DNA from: Candidatus Segatella albertsiae | Lineage (GTDB): Bacteria; Bacteroidota; Bacteroidia; Bacteroidales; Bacteroidaceae | NCBI GenBank assembly: GCA_002451555.1 | Contig: DKCU01000128.1 | Span: 28,306-92,305 of the forward strand | DNA: 64,000 bases | Direction: 5' to 3' | Part shown: piece after piece, positions 1-10,307 of the stretch | Numbering within the stretch: position 1 is the stretch's first letter | Layout: the number at the start of each line of letters is the position of its first letter | Program-made: the position numbers and the translations under genes | The notes under the pieces: model-generated | The model's database searches: none | Seen by the model: the letters and a program-made list of their open reading frames with translations, nothing else | Told to the model about the DNA's origin: nothing

Positions 1-1293
<1,293 letters not shown>

Positions 1294-1315
1294 TTAAATT
1301 AGAATAATTTGGGTG

Positions 1316-1347
1316 CAAAGTTACTATAAAATTATGAATTAGCCAAA
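1316..1347 (-). promoter_or_regulatory. pyrG promoter (-7/-33)
   Basis: On the minus strand TAACTTTG (1316-1323) matches the Bacteroidetes -7 box TAnnTTTG, with TTTG (1344-1347) 20 bp upstream as the -33 element. Transcription would begin about 25-30 nt before the GTG start. Confidence 0.75.
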
Positions 1348-1386
1348 ATAATTGCAAATATTGGCATTGTTTTATGAATTATTTAT

Positions 1387-1394
1387 TACCTTTG
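1387..1394 (+). promoter_or_regulatory. -7 box for the DUF3078 gene
   Basis: TACCTTTG matches TAnnTTTG and lies 69 bp before the ATG at 1464. No good -33 TTTG is seen at the usual spacing. Confidence 0.5.
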
Positions 1395-1463
1395 CCGATA
1401 AAATGTGTCTTTATCAATAAAAATGTGATGTAAAGAAGACGAAATTGTAACGAATTGTAAGAT

Positions 1464-2777
1464 ATGAAATTGAGATTTTTGATATTGTCCTTATTGGCAT
1501 TGTCTATGCTAGACGCTCATGCGCAAGTGAGAAACCATAAGTCAGCTAAGGTTTTCAAGGGTTATGCTTTCGCTGACGAGTGGGTGAAGAACTATGAGGA
1601 TTCCTTGGAGTCTCAGCGTATGCGCATTGATACTTTGGAAAGTTGGCGCTTGAGGGGGAATTCGCAGGAATGGAAGGCGGACGACATCCGCTTTGCTAAA
1701 CTCTTTATGCCGCTAACTTTTTATCATGCTCCTGCGGAACGATTTTTAAGACTTCAGCCCGACTTGAAGTCTGATTCGCTCGACTATATGCTTGACAGGA
1801 CTCTGATGCACGTCTATCTCAATCGACCTGATTTGGTAAAAAATAATGAAACTAGGCTGAGCGCTGCAGGTGCTCCGATTACTGATGAAACTCCTCGTCA
1901 ATCTGAGATAAATCTTGTCGAAGAGGTGGCGCCTAAGGCAATAGAGTTGGAGGCTTCTCCTCTTCATATATATGTGAAAAAACCTAACTTTTGGACCATC
2001 AAGGGCGATTATTATCTCCAATTTTTGCAAAACTATGTAAGTGATAATTGGTACAAGGGCGGTGAAAGCAACTATTCGATGTTGGGAAGTGTCACTATGC
2101 AAGCCAACTACAACAATAAGCAGAAGGTGAAGTGGGAAAATAAGTTGGAACTCCGTTTGGGCTATCAGACTTCCAAGGGTGATACGTTGCATACGTATAA
2201 GACCTCGGAAGACTTGATTCGCTATACTGGAAAGTTGGGATTGCAAGCCACGAAAAAATGGTACTATACTATTCAGGTGATTGCGCAGACTCAGTTTACC
2301 AAGGGATTGAGGAGTAACGACAAGAAAATCTATTCTGACTTCATGTCGCCTTTTAAGCTCAATCTCTCCGTCGGTATGGATTATACGGTGGATTGGTTAA
2401 ACCATCGGTTGAAAGGTAGTACTCATATTGCTCCATTGGCACTCAACTGGAAGTATGTCGGGCGGCCTTCTCTTTCTACTCGCTATGGCTTGGAGGAAGG
2501 TCAGCATGGTATGACTGATTATGGTTCGGAATTTACGGTCGATTTGACTTGGGCTTTCGCAGACAATATTCGCTGGAAGACTCGTCTCTATGGCTATACC
2601 ACTTATGAGCGAGCTGAGTTGGAATGGGAAAACACGATAACTTTCCAATTCAATAAGTATATTTCTACGAATGTCTTTCTCTATCCTCGCTTCGACGATG
2701 GCAGCAAACGTAAGGAGGGGGAAAGCTATTGGCAGTTTAAGGAATTTGCTTCCGTTGGCTTCTCATATTCATTCTGA
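1464..2777 (+). CDS. DUF3078 domain outer-membrane protein
   Basis: Probable outer-membrane beta-barrel of unknown function. The 437-residue product starts with a Sec signal peptide (about residues 1-20, ending AHAQ). The C-terminal half, from about residue 180, has the aromatic, alternating strand pattern of a barrel and the family-typical stretch around NWYKGGESNYSMLG followed by ANYNNKQKVKWENKLELRLG; it ends in an aromatic residue (SVGFSYSF), as outer-membrane barrels do. The gene stands alone, divergent from pyrG and convergent with a small membrane protein, with a strong hairpin terminator at 2840-2877. The DUF3078 assignment is from recognised sequence pattern. What the barrel does is not known. 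Confidence 0.85.
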   Translation: MKLRFLILSLLALSMLDAHAQVRNHKSAKVFKGYAFADEWVKNYEDSLESQRMRIDTLESWRLRGNSQEWKADDIRFAKLFMPLTFYHAPAERFLRLQPDLKSDSLDYMLDRTLMHVYLNRPDLVKNNETRLSAAGAPITDETPRQSEINLVEEVAPKAIELEASPLHIYVKKPNFWTIKGDYYLQFLQNYVSDNWYKGGESNYSMLGSVTMQANYNNKQKVKWENKLELRLGYQTSKGDTLHTYKTSEDLIRYTGKLGLQATKKWYYTIQVIAQTQFTKGLRSNDKKIYSDFMSPFKLNLSVGMDYTVDWLNHRLKGSTHIAPLALNWKYVGRPSLSTRYGLEEGQHGMTDYGSEFTVDLTWAFADNIRWKTRLYGYTTYERAELEWENTITFQFNKYISTNVFLYPRFDDGSKRKEGESYWQFKEFASVGFSYSF

Positions 2778-2839
2778 TTTTAAATCATCTTTACGAAAGG
2801 GTTTTATGACTATCCAAGGTGAATGATAGAAATAAAAAC

Positions 2840-2877
2840 ATCCCCCGAGCTTCATGGTAAAATGAAACTCGGGGGAT
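2840..2877. terminator. Bidirectional hairpin terminator
   Basis: Perfect 10-bp arms ATCCCCCGAG / CTCGGGGGAT, extended inside by TTCAT/ATGAA, sit between two convergent genes. T-rich sequence follows on the plus strand (AGATTTTATT). Confidence 0.85.
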
Positions 2878-2897
2878 AGATTTTATTGATGCTTGTA

Positions 2898-3089
2898 TTA
2901 GAATGCTCCTTTCCAATGATCATATATGATGAACAATATGATGAGTGTCGCAAGGATGCTCAATACAGCAAATAGAATATTGCCTATAATCCGACGTAAT
3001 TTTTGAGACTTGGTCTTTCTGTTATGACCTGCCCTCTTGCTATAATGCTCACCATGGTGATGATGGTGGCTAGCTTTGTTTTCTTTCAT
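2898..3089 (-). CDS. Small His-rich single-pass membrane protein
   Basis: A 63-residue product not assigned to any family. It has a soluble N-terminus with a run of five histidines (SHHHHHGEHY, residues 8-17), a basic stretch (RKTKSQKLRR), then one hydrophobic segment at about residues 35-54 (IGNILFAVLSILATLIILFI) and a short KGAF tail. The pattern suggests a type II inner-membrane protein with a cytoplasmic His-rich head that could bind metal, which is inference only. It lies between a strong terminator and the porin gene. Coding status is likely because of the coherent membrane segment and the gap it fills, but the protein is small. Confidence 0.6.
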   Translation of the reverse strand: MKENKASHHHHHGEHYSKRAGHNRKTKSQKLRRIIGNILFAVLSILATLIILFIIYDHWKGAF

Positions 3090-3192
3090 CTTTTATTATA
3101 TTGTCATTTAAATAGAAAAATCAGCACATGTGAATTCTTTTGCATATATTTGATGTTTGTTGTCAGTTGCAAGCACGATGAATATGGTTGTG

Positions 3193-4398
3193 CTAGAATC
3201 TGAAGCACACCTCTACGTCTGCCATGGAGTAGTTATGGTCTGCAAGATTTCTATCATTGACAAAAGCGTATTCTGAGAGGATAGTGAAGTTCTTGCTGAT
3301 GTTGTAGTTCAATCCCACCTCGTATTGAGTCTTCATGCTGTTTGTCGTACCGTCGTTCTCATACATGTCGTAGCGAGCCTTGGCATAGAGCTTCTTGCTG
3401 ACGATAGGGGCGATGACGAGCGCATAAACGCCTTGCGCCTTGTTGCCTATCTTGCCATTTATGTTGCAGTTCTTGGCATCGGTGTCGTTAAAGTTGTTGA
3501 TGCTCTTGGCAAAAGCCATACCTGTGGAGTGAATGTACTCGGAACGAACCGTCCAATCGTTGGCCTTGTACTCGAAAGAGAATGCGTAACGGTACTGGGA
3601 GAGTTTGCGAGTTCCCGAAAAGGTTTCTTTAACAGGATTTCCGTCTTCGTCATGTTCTATATTTCCCGCAGCATCTTTCCTGTAGATGGTGTTGCCTGCC
3701 TCGTCATCATTCCAAGTTCCTTTTCTCGCATAACTTCCTGTCCATCCGAACGCACCGATGCGCATTCCTTTTACTGGCATTACCCATACGCCGCCAATGA
3801 TGTTCTTCTGGTTATCGACATCTTTGGTGTTGATGCCTTGACCATTGAATACACCAACTTGATAGTGCAAGAGGTTGCGTCCATTGCTGTTCTTCAAGAA
3901 GTCGCCTTGTAACTGCAAACCAATGTCACGGCCATTCGAGGCATGCTCGCCTGCGCGGTCACTGAAGCCTGCCAACTTATTGATGTTCTGTCCATATCCC
4001 ATGAAACCTTGGTCGATAGGGTTCATCGGATTCTCGAATGTGAATGGGTTCTTAAACTGGCCAATTTTCACCTTGAAGTAGCTGTACTTCTGCCATTCAG
4101 CAAACAAATCCACCATTCTAGGGCTTGAGCCGAGAGTGGAAGTGTTACCGTTGAACTGAATTTGCGTCTTCCAATAGAAGTCGTTGGCAATACGCCCTTC
4201 CAAGGCGAGACGTCCCATGCGAATGTTGAACGAATTGGATTCAGCTCCTTTCTGCCCACTGTATTGATACTGAGTCAAGGCATAGCCAGACAACTTTACG
4301 TTACTTAGCCATGCAGGCAACTGAATGCCCTTCTTCTCTTGGGCGTTGGCGGTAGTCAAAGCTACAGCTGCCAACGCCATGATGATTCCTTTTTTCAT
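3193..4398 (-). CDS. OprO/OprP-type porin
   Basis: 401-residue outer-membrane channel of the phosphate-selective porin O/P family. A signal peptide is visible (MKKGIIMALAAVALTTANAQ). The barrel begins KLSGYALTQYQYSG and shows family features such as RMGRLALEGRI, FYWKTQIQFNG, KIGQFKNPFTFENPM and RDIGLQLQGDF, ending in the aromatic VEVCFRF. Homologues of this type are common in Bacteroidales and their real substrate is usually not established, so phosphate is not claimed. It begins 15 bp after the rlmD stop on the same strand and has no clear promoter of its own in that gap, so it may be co-transcribed with rlmD. Confidence 0.85.
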   Translation of the reverse strand: MKKGIIMALAAVALTTANAQEKKGIQLPAWLSNVKLSGYALTQYQYSGQKGAESNSFNIRMGRLALEGRIANDFYWKTQIQFNGNTSTLGSSPRMVDLFAEWQKYSYFKVKIGQFKNPFTFENPMNPIDQGFMGYGQNINKLAGFSDRAGEHASNGRDIGLQLQGDFLKNSNGRNLLHYQVGVFNGQGINTKDVDNQKNIIGGVWVMPVKGMRIGAFGWTGSYARKGTWNDDEAGNTIYRKDAAGNIEHDEDGNPVKETFSGTRKLSQYRYAFSFEYKANDWTVRSEYIHSTGMAFAKSINNFNDTDAKNCNINGKIGNKAQGVYALVIAPIVSKKLYAKARYDMYENDGTTNSMKTQYEVGLNYNISKNFTILSEYAFVNDRNLADHNYSMADVEVCFRF

Positions 4399-4413
4399 TT
4401 TTATGATTAGGTT

Positions 4414-6012
4414 TTAATTAGATTTTCCTTCCTCGATGGAGTTAGCCTCTTGCGTGTTCTCCACAGAGTTAGCCTTTTCCGCTTCCTTGGCAGCCTTCGC
4501 CTCGGCAATAGCTTTCTCTCTTACCTTGCGCTCCTTCAACTTCTGCTTAATGTCAGAATCACTACGCTTTTCGAGCAATACGACATTCTCGACGTGAGGT
4601 GTGTGAGGAAACATATCTACTGGCTGCACGGCAGCCACCTTGTAATGGTCGTCCATCAGTTGGAGGTCGCGTGCCTGTGTCGCCGGATTGCAGCTGACAT
4701 AGACGATGCGTTTTGGGGCAGCGTTCAAGATGACCTTGATGACATCAGGGTGCATTCCTGCACGCGGTGGGTCGGTGATGATGACATCCGGGCGACCATG
4801 CTGTTTGATGAAGCTATTGGTCAGAATATCCTTCATGTCGCCTGCATAGAATAAGGTGTTTTCGATATTGTTTACCTGAGAGTTGACCTTGGCATCCTCT
4901 ATGGCCTCAGGGACGTATTCGATGCCGATCACCTTTTTAGCCTTGTGAGCCACGAAGTTGGCGATGGTTCCCGTTCCCGTATAGAGGTCATAGACCAGTT
5001 CTTCCCCTGTGAGATTGGCAAACTCTCGTGCTACGCAATAGAGGTGATATGCCTGTTCTGTGTTGGTCTGATAGAAACTCTTAGGACCTACCTTGAACTT
5101 TAGATCTTCCATAAGTTCAAAGATGTGATCGTTGCCCTTGAAGAGGCTCAGCTCCAAGTCATTGAAGGTGTCGTTTCCCTTTTGGTTATCGACATACATG
5201 AGTGATGTAATCTGAGGATACTTGTCGGCTACCTGTTGCATCAACTCTTGTGCTCTCTGTTCATCTCCTTCCTCATCGTAGTGGAACTGAAAAACGAGCA
5301 TCCACTCCCCTGTGTTAGAGTTACGGATCATCATGTCTCTCAACAATCCGTGTTGCTCACGGAGGTCGTAGAAGGTATAGTTGTGAGAGTCTGCATACTC
5401 AAACACGAAATTGCGAATCTGATTACAGAGGTCATCCATCAGCCAGCATTTCTTGATAGGATATATCTTGTCAAACGCTCCTGTGATGTGGAAGCCTATT
5501 GCGTTCTGGGCATGGCGCTCCTTTAATGAAGATACTGTATCGTCCTCTTTTTTAGGAAGTTGTGCAAGCTCTTCGGCAGTGAACCAACGCTTGTTGCTGC
5601 AACCGAATTCTATCTTGTTACGATATTCCTGTGTCTTTACACTACCCATGATAGGACGGAACTCTGGCAGTTCGATTTTGCCGATGCGAGTAAGTTGGTC
5701 TTCCACTTGTTTTTGCTTGGCCTTGATTTGCTCAGAATAAGGCAGGTTCTGCCATTTGCAACCCCCGCAGATGCCGAAATGCTCGCACATCGGCTCTTGG
5801 CGGATGTCGCTTTTCTTGATGAATCTCACGACTTTCGCCTCGCAGTATTTATGCTTTTTCTTGACAACTTGCAAATCGACCACGTCGCCTGGTACGCAGA
5901 ATGGTACGAAGATAACTTGGTCATCTACACGAGCGATGCACTTGCCTTCGGCAGCCACCGCCTCGATGGTGATATTTTCTAGTAATGGTAACGGTTTACG
6001 TTTTCTTCCCAT
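4414..6012 (-). CDS. rlmD: 23S rRNA (uracil-5-)-methyltransferase RlmD/RumA family
   Basis: SAM-dependent m5U methylase of rRNA. The 532-residue protein has an N-terminal TRAM domain (about residues 10-65), an iron-sulfur type cysteine cluster (C76, C82, C85 in MCEHFGICGGCKW), and a Rossmann methylase domain with YDLYTGTGTIANF (SAM binding), DPPRAGMHPDV and the catalytic cysteine motif YVSCNPATQARDL. The last 50 residues are a charged Lys/Glu/Ala-rich tail not needed for catalysis. The exact target uridine cannot be told from sequence; the RlmD name rests on family similarity, and a U54 tRNA-type role is not excluded. Start ATG at 6012, with a promoter box at 6037-6044. Confidence 0.9.
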   Translation of the reverse strand: MGRKRKPLPLLENITIEAVAAEGKCIARVDDQVIFVPFCVPGDVVDLQVVKKKHKYCEAKVVRFIKKSDIRQEPMCEHFGICGGCKWQNLPYSEQIKAKQKQVEDQLTRIGKIELPEFRPIMGSVKTQEYRNKIEFGCSNKRWFTAEELAQLPKKEDDTVSSLKERHAQNAIGFHITGAFDKIYPIKKCWLMDDLCNQIRNFVFEYADSHNYTFYDLREQHGLLRDMMIRNSNTGEWMLVFQFHYDEEGDEQRAQELMQQVADKYPQITSLMYVDNQKGNDTFNDLELSLFKGNDHIFELMEDLKFKVGPKSFYQTNTEQAYHLYCVAREFANLTGEELVYDLYTGTGTIANFVAHKAKKVIGIEYVPEAIEDAKVNSQVNNIENTLFYAGDMKDILTNSFIKQHGRPDVIITDPPRAGMHPDVIKVILNAAPKRIVYVSCNPATQARDLQLMDDHYKVAAVQPVDMFPHTPHVENVVLLEKRSDSDIKQKLKERKVREKAIAEAKAAKEAEKANSVENTQEANSIEEGKSN

Positions 6013-6036
6013 GATTGATATTTATATTTTTGGGTG

Positions 6037-6044
6037 CAAAGATA
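6037..6044 (-). promoter_or_regulatory. rlmD -7 box
   Basis: On the minus strand TATCTTTG matches TAnnTTTG exactly, 25 bp before the rlmD ATG. No clear -33 TTTG at the expected spacing. A second possible -7 box (TACTTTTG, minus) is at 6199-6206. Confidence 0.6.
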
Positions 6045-6640
6045 CTCCTTTTTTTATTAATATCGAAAAATATTCTTCCTTTTTTTGTGTCCTGTTCTTT
6101 CTTTTTTTCGAGCCAAGTTCTAATTTATCAGTATTTTTGGGGGACCGTGGGTTGGAATGTGTCGGTATTCGGGTGTGGCCATAAGTTAATACGCAATACA
6201 AAAGTATCATCTTTGTATCTCTTGAAAGCGATTCCCGTAACTCTCGCAGCGATTTTATAACTCCTGAAGCAGCTAGGCTTCTTTCCATAGTTGTAACATT
6301 ATATATTATCATATTAGTAACTATTTAGTAACTATATATATAATAAGGTATAGGCAATTTTAGAAAATTGTGCTCCAAGATGTGGTTGACAATTGTTCCT
6401 CTTGTTGCCCATCGTACTTTTTGGGGATCCCCCTTGTATGTCCTACAGCTTTTCAATTTTAGCTTTCATTCTTGTTTTCTATGTTCTTTTTGTATTATTT
6501 CTTGTGCCTTCCCTTGTTGTTAGTTTCAGTCTTTTGCAATCCGTAAGAAAATAGAGAGGTTTGCTATTATTTTATTACTAGTTTGTCGTGTGTACGTAAA
6601 CAATTAAAAATGTAAAGTCGAGATTGCAAAAAGATGGTAA
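6045..6640. other. About 600 bp with no convincing gene
   Basis: Between rlmD and ppdK. An open minus frame of 96 codons (6022-6312) runs through the region but has no recognisable domain and overlaps the rlmD promoter. Bases 6280-6350 are AT-rich with TATATA runs. Bases 6360-6560 are T-rich with no clear structure. The stretch 6113-6290 is more GC-rich than its surroundings and could be a degraded insertion or an intergenic repeat. Confidence 0.4.
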
Positions 6641-6644
6641 AAAG

Positions 6645-6676
6645 TTTGGTGGTCTCGAATAAAAAATGTACATTTG
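6645..6676 (+). promoter_or_regulatory. ppdK promoter (-33/-7)
   Basis: TTTG (6645-6648) and TACATTTG (6669-6676) are separated by 20 bp, the Bacteroidetes sigma-ABfr pattern. The predicted start site is about 40 nt before the ppdK ATG. Confidence 0.75.
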
Positions 6677-6725
6677 CATCATCAAGTAAAAACAATAACT
6701 AATAAATTTGAAATCTATTCGAATT

Positions 6726-9446
6726 ATGAATGAAAAAAGAGTTTATACCTTTGGTAACGGCAAGGCTGAGGGAAATGCACAGATGCGTGAGGCTCTCGGT
6801 GGTAAGGGAGCTAACTTGGCAGAAATGAACCTGATTGGTGTTCCTGTGCCTCCAGGTTTTACAATCACAACTGATACTTGTAACGAATATTATAAGGTAG
6901 GAGAAGAAAAAATCAAGGAACTTCTTCAGGATGAGGTGAGTGCAGCAGTGGCTCATACTGAGGCTTTGATGAACAGTAAGTTTGGTTCCGTGGAGAATCC
7001 TCTTCTTGTCTCGGTTCGTTCTGGAGCACGTGCCTCCATGCCTGGTATGATGGATACCATTCTCAACCTCGGCTTGAACGACGAGGTGGCTGAGGGCTTG
7101 GTCAAGAAAACGAACAATCCTCATTTTGTATATGATTCCTATCGTCGCTTCGTGCAGATGTATGGTGACGTGGTGCTCGGTATGAAGCCTGTCAACAAGG
7201 AAGACATTGATCCATTCGAGGCTATCATAGAAAAGGTGAAGCAAGAGCAGGGCGTTGTCCTTGACAAGGATCTCTCCGTTGAGTCTTTGAAAAAGTTGGT
7301 AGTTCTTTTCAAGGCTGCCATCAAGGAGCAGACAGGAGAAGACTTCCCGACAAATCCTATCGATCAACTTTGGGGTGCAATCTGTGCGGTATTCCGTTCG
7401 TGGATGAATGAGCGTGCCATTCTGTATCGCAAGATGGAAGGTATTCCAGACGAGTGGGGGACTGCTGTTTCTGTTATGGCAATGGTCTTCGGCAATATGG
7501 GCGAAACCTCTGCTACGGGCGTTTGCTTCTCTCGTGACGCAGGTAATGGTGAGAATCTTTTCAATGGCGAATATCTCATCAATGCACAAGGCGAGGATGT
7601 GGTGGCAGGAATCCGTACCCCACAGCAGATTACCAAGATCGGTTCTCAGCGCTGGGCGGAACGTGCTGGCATTTCAGAGGAAGAGCGTGTTGCCAAGTAC
7701 CCTTCTATGGAGGAGGCGATGCCTGAACTTTACAAGGAACTGGATGCGCTTCAAGATAAGCTGGAACACCATTATCATGACATGCAGGACATGGAGTTCA
7801 CAGTGCAGGAAGGCAAGTTGTGGTTCTTGCAGACTCGCAATGGTAAGCGCACAGGTACGGCGATGGTGAAGATAGCCATGGATCTCCTTCATGAGGGCAT
7901 GATAGATGAAAAGACTGCTATCTTGCGTTGTGAGCCTCAGAAACTAGATGAACTCTTGCACCCTGTGTTTGACAAGTTGGCTCTTTCCAAGGCAAAGGTT
8001 ATCACCCAAGGTCTCCCAGCTTCTCCTGGTGCGGCTTGTGGACAGATAGTTTTCCATGCCGATGATGCTCAAGATTGGCATGCCGAAGGTCGCAAGGTAG
8101 TGATGGTTCGTATCGAAACTTCTCCTGAAGACCTCGCAGGTATGTCTGCTGCCGAGGGTATTCTTACTGCTCGTGGAGGTATGACATCTCATGCTGCCGT
8201 TGTGGCTCGTGGTATGGGCAAGTGCTGTGTTTCTGGTGCGGGGGCCATCAATGTGGATTACAAGACCAAGACCGTAGAAATTGACGGAACAATATATAAA
8301 GAGGGCGATTTTATTTCCTTGAATGGTACAACTGGTCAGGTCTATGCCGGTCAGATAGAGACCAAGGCTGCAGAACTTTCGGGTGACTTTAAGGAACTGA
8401 TGGATCTCTGTGATAAATATACCAAGATGGAGGTTCGTACCAATGCAGATACTCCACATGATGCTGAGGTGGCTCGTGCTTTCGGCGCCAAGGGTATTGG
8501 CTTGACTCGTACCGAACACATGTTCTTCGATGATCAGAAGATTGTTGCTATGCGTGAGATGATTCTTGCTGACTCTGTGGAGGGACGTGAGAAGGCGTTG
8601 GCTAAGTTGCTTCCATACCAGACTGCTGATTTCTATGGCATTTTGAAGGCTATGGATGGTTGCCACGTGAATATCCGCTTGCTTGACCCACCTTTGCATG
8701 AGTTTGTACCTCATGATCTTGCAGGTCAGGAGACAATGGCGAAGGAGATGGGTGTGAGCGTAGCTGAGATTCAGAAACGTGTAAACTCACTTGCAGAGAA
8801 CAACCCAATGCTTGGCCATCGTGGCTGTCGTCTTGGCATTACGTTCCCTGAGATTACTGCGATGCAGACACGTGCCATCCTTGGTGCGGCATGCAAGTTG
8901 AAGCAGGAGGGCTACAACCCTTGCCCTGAAATCATGGTTCCGCTGATTGGTACCGTTCAAGAGCTAAAACAGCAGAAGGGTGTCATCCTTGCGACAGCAA
9001 AAGAGGTGTTTGCCGAGACAGGTGTCGAGGTGGAGTTTGAGATTGGTACCATGATAGAGATTCCACGTGCTGCCCTTACGGCAGGTAAGATTGCAGAAGA
9101 GGCTCAGTACTTCTCTTTTGGTACGAACGACTTGACCCAGATGACCTTCGGGTATTCTCGCGATGATATCGCCTCCTTCCTCCCTGTATATATGGAGAAG
9201 AAAATCTTGAAGGTAGATCCGTTCCAGGTTCTTGATCAGGAGGGTGTTGGTCAGCTCATCAAGATGGCTGTGGAGAATGGACGAAAGACTCGTCCTAACC
9301 TACGCACGGGTATTTGCGGTGAACATGGTGGTGAGCCTTCTTCTGTTAAGTTCTGTGCCAAGGTTGGCATGAACTATGCTTCTTGCTCTCCATTCCGTGT
9401 GCCTATCGCTCGTTTGGCTGCGGCGCAGGCTGCTGTCGAGGAGTAA
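6726..9446 (+). CDS. ppdK: Pyruvate, phosphate dikinase
   Basis: Interconverts PEP, AMP and PPi with pyruvate, ATP and Pi, giving the cell PPi-linked glycolysis or gluconeogenesis at the PEP/pyruvate node. The 906 residues, close to the family length, show the ATP-grasp part (RVYTFGNGKAEGNAQM, GGKGANLAEM, SVRSGARASMPGMMDT), the swivelling phosphohistidine domain with GGMTSHAAVVARGMGKCC (catalytic His about residue 489) and the C-terminal PEP barrel with GTNDLTQMTFGYSRDD and the active-site loop GICGEHGG. I set the start at the ATG at 6726 (MNEKRVYTFGN); an in-frame TTG 18 bp upstream would only add a non-conserved extension. Single gene with its own promoter and a terminator at 9563-9596. Confidence 0.97.
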   Translation: MNEKRVYTFGNGKAEGNAQMREALGGKGANLAEMNLIGVPVPPGFTITTDTCNEYYKVGEEKIKELLQDEVSAAVAHTEALMNSKFGSVENPLLVSVRSGARASMPGMMDTILNLGLNDEVAEGLVKKTNNPHFVYDSYRRFVQMYGDVVLGMKPVNKEDIDPFEAIIEKVKQEQGVVLDKDLSVESLKKLVVLFKAAIKEQTGEDFPTNPIDQLWGAICAVFRSWMNERAILYRKMEGIPDEWGTAVSVMAMVFGNMGETSATGVCFSRDAGNGENLFNGEYLINAQGEDVVAGIRTPQQITKIGSQRWAERAGISEEERVAKYPSMEEAMPELYKELDALQDKLEHHYHDMQDMEFTVQEGKLWFLQTRNGKRTGTAMVKIAMDLLHEGMIDEKTAILRCEPQKLDELLHPVFDKLALSKAKVITQGLPASPGAACGQIVFHADDAQDWHAEGRKVVMVRIETSPEDLAGMSAAEGILTARGGMTSHAAVVARGMGKCCVSGAGAINVDYKTKTVEIDGTIYKEGDFISLNGTTGQVYAGQIETKAAELSGDFKELMDLCDKYTKMEVRTNADTPHDAEVARAFGAKGIGLTRTEHMFFDDQKIVAMREMILADSVEGREKALAKLLPYQTADFYGILKAMDGCHVNIRLLDPPLHEFVPHDLAGQETMAKEMGVSVAEIQKRVNSLAENNPMLGHRGCRLGITFPEITAMQTRAILGAACKLKQEGYNPCPEIMVPLIGTVQELKQQKGVILATAKEVFAETGVEVEFEIGTMIEIPRAALTAGKIAEEAQYFSFGTNDLTQMTFGYSRDDIASFLPVYMEKKILKVDPFQVLDQEGVGQLIKMAVENGRKTRPNLRTGICGEHGGEPSSVKFCAKVGMNYASCSPFRVPIARLAAAQAAVEE

Positions 9447-9562
9447 AGGTGCGTTTCACCCATGGTTTTGACCAGATGAAATATAGATATGCTATTATGC
9501 AATATAGTAGTTAAATATAGCTATGTAATGAGAATGTAAAATATAGTTTGTAATTATAGTAT

Positions 9563-9596
9563 AGTGAAAAGCTCTTGGTTCTTAGGGCTTTTCACT
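9563..9596 (+). terminator. ppdK terminator
   Basis: AGTGAAAAGC / GCTTTTCACT arms with a 14-nt loop, followed by TTTTTG. The 115 bp before it hold five or six spaced copies of (A)ATATAG. Confidence 0.8.
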
Positions 9597-9691
9597 TTTT
9601 GTTTCTTGTGGTTTTGATTTGTCTAGATTGTGCAATTTGTGGAAATTTTAGACCAGATTCATGGACTTGATTGAGATTTTGATTCAAAAAT

Positions 9692-9722
9692 TTTGCTGAA
9701 AGATAATTTTGCTGTACCTTTG
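9692..9722 (+). promoter_or_regulatory. Promoter of the 9746 gene
   Basis: TTTG (9692-9695), 19-bp spacer, TACCTTTG (9715-9722), which fits the Bacteroidetes consensus. The start codon ATG at 9746 is only 23 bp downstream, so the leader is very short. Confidence 0.75.
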
Positions 9723-9745
9723 CATTGAATATTAATTCTATCAAG

Positions 9746-10243
9746 ATGAAGAAAAATTTATTGACTTTGGCTTTGGCATTGATAATGTCATTGACTATGA
9801 GTGCACGCAATGAGGCGGAAGTCGCCGGTGCAAAATTCGGTTCTTCTTATGAAGAAGCGCTGATTACCTTAAAAACAAAGTTTGGCGAACCTAGTGTGAA
9901 GGCAGAAAACCAGTTGGTGTTTTTGAACAAAAGTTTTGAAGGGTTTAAGGCAGACCGTGTGGAAGTTGGTTTCCAAACATTGAGGGATGCTAGTTTGCTC
10001 AATCAGGCTCGTTTTTATTTCTTTTGCCCCAACAAAGCTGCTGCAGTAACAAAGATGAAAGCTTTGGCCAAGAGAATGGAAAGTAATTACACGGTCTCTT
10101 ATGACGAAGAGAATGGGGGTACAGCTTTTTATAAGGGTGGCTGTTCACCGTTAGGTATCGGCAACTTGTTTACGATATTTGTTTCTCCTTACCAAGGTAA
10201 ATGGACATGCCAGTTACGTTATGGGAAGTTCCTGTTCAAATAA
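9746..10243 (+). CDS. Small exported protein, unknown function
   Basis: 165 residues with a signal peptide (MKKNLLTLALALIMSLTMSA) and a mature region of about 145 residues. I do not recognise the family. The mature part starts AEVAGAKFGSSYEEALITLKTKFGEP, a pattern of an alpha/beta domain with the conserved-looking GxxYEEAL helix, and has two cysteines (in FFCPN and KGGCSPLG), plus one near the C-terminus (WTCQLRYGKF). The start is the ATG at 9746, which directly follows a good promoter; an in-frame TTG 21 bp upstream lies inside the promoter and cannot be used. The DUF3256 gene follows 64 bp later on the same strand, so the two may form a unit. Confidence 0.8.
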   Translation: MKKNLLTLALALIMSLTMSARNEAEVAGAKFGSSYEEALITLKTKFGEPSVKAENQLVFLNKSFEGFKADRVEVGFQTLRDASLLNQARFYFFCPNKAAAVTKMKALAKRMESNYTVSYDEENGGTAFYKGGCSPLGIGNLFTIFVSPYQGKWTCQLRYGKFLFK

Positions 10244-10307
10244 CTCTCCTTGTGGACATGACATGGCGTGTCGTTGTATATATGTTTAATTCATATTTAA
10301 CTGAGTT

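Noticed and set aside
6022..6312. 96-codon minus-strand open frame between rlmD and ppdK
   Set aside because: Overlaps the rlmD -7 box, has no domain and its C-terminal part is low-complexity Lys/Arg. Kept only as a possible relic in the findings, not as a gene.
7944..8714. 256-codon minus-strand open frame inside ppdK
   Set aside because: Shadow of the ppdK coding sequence.
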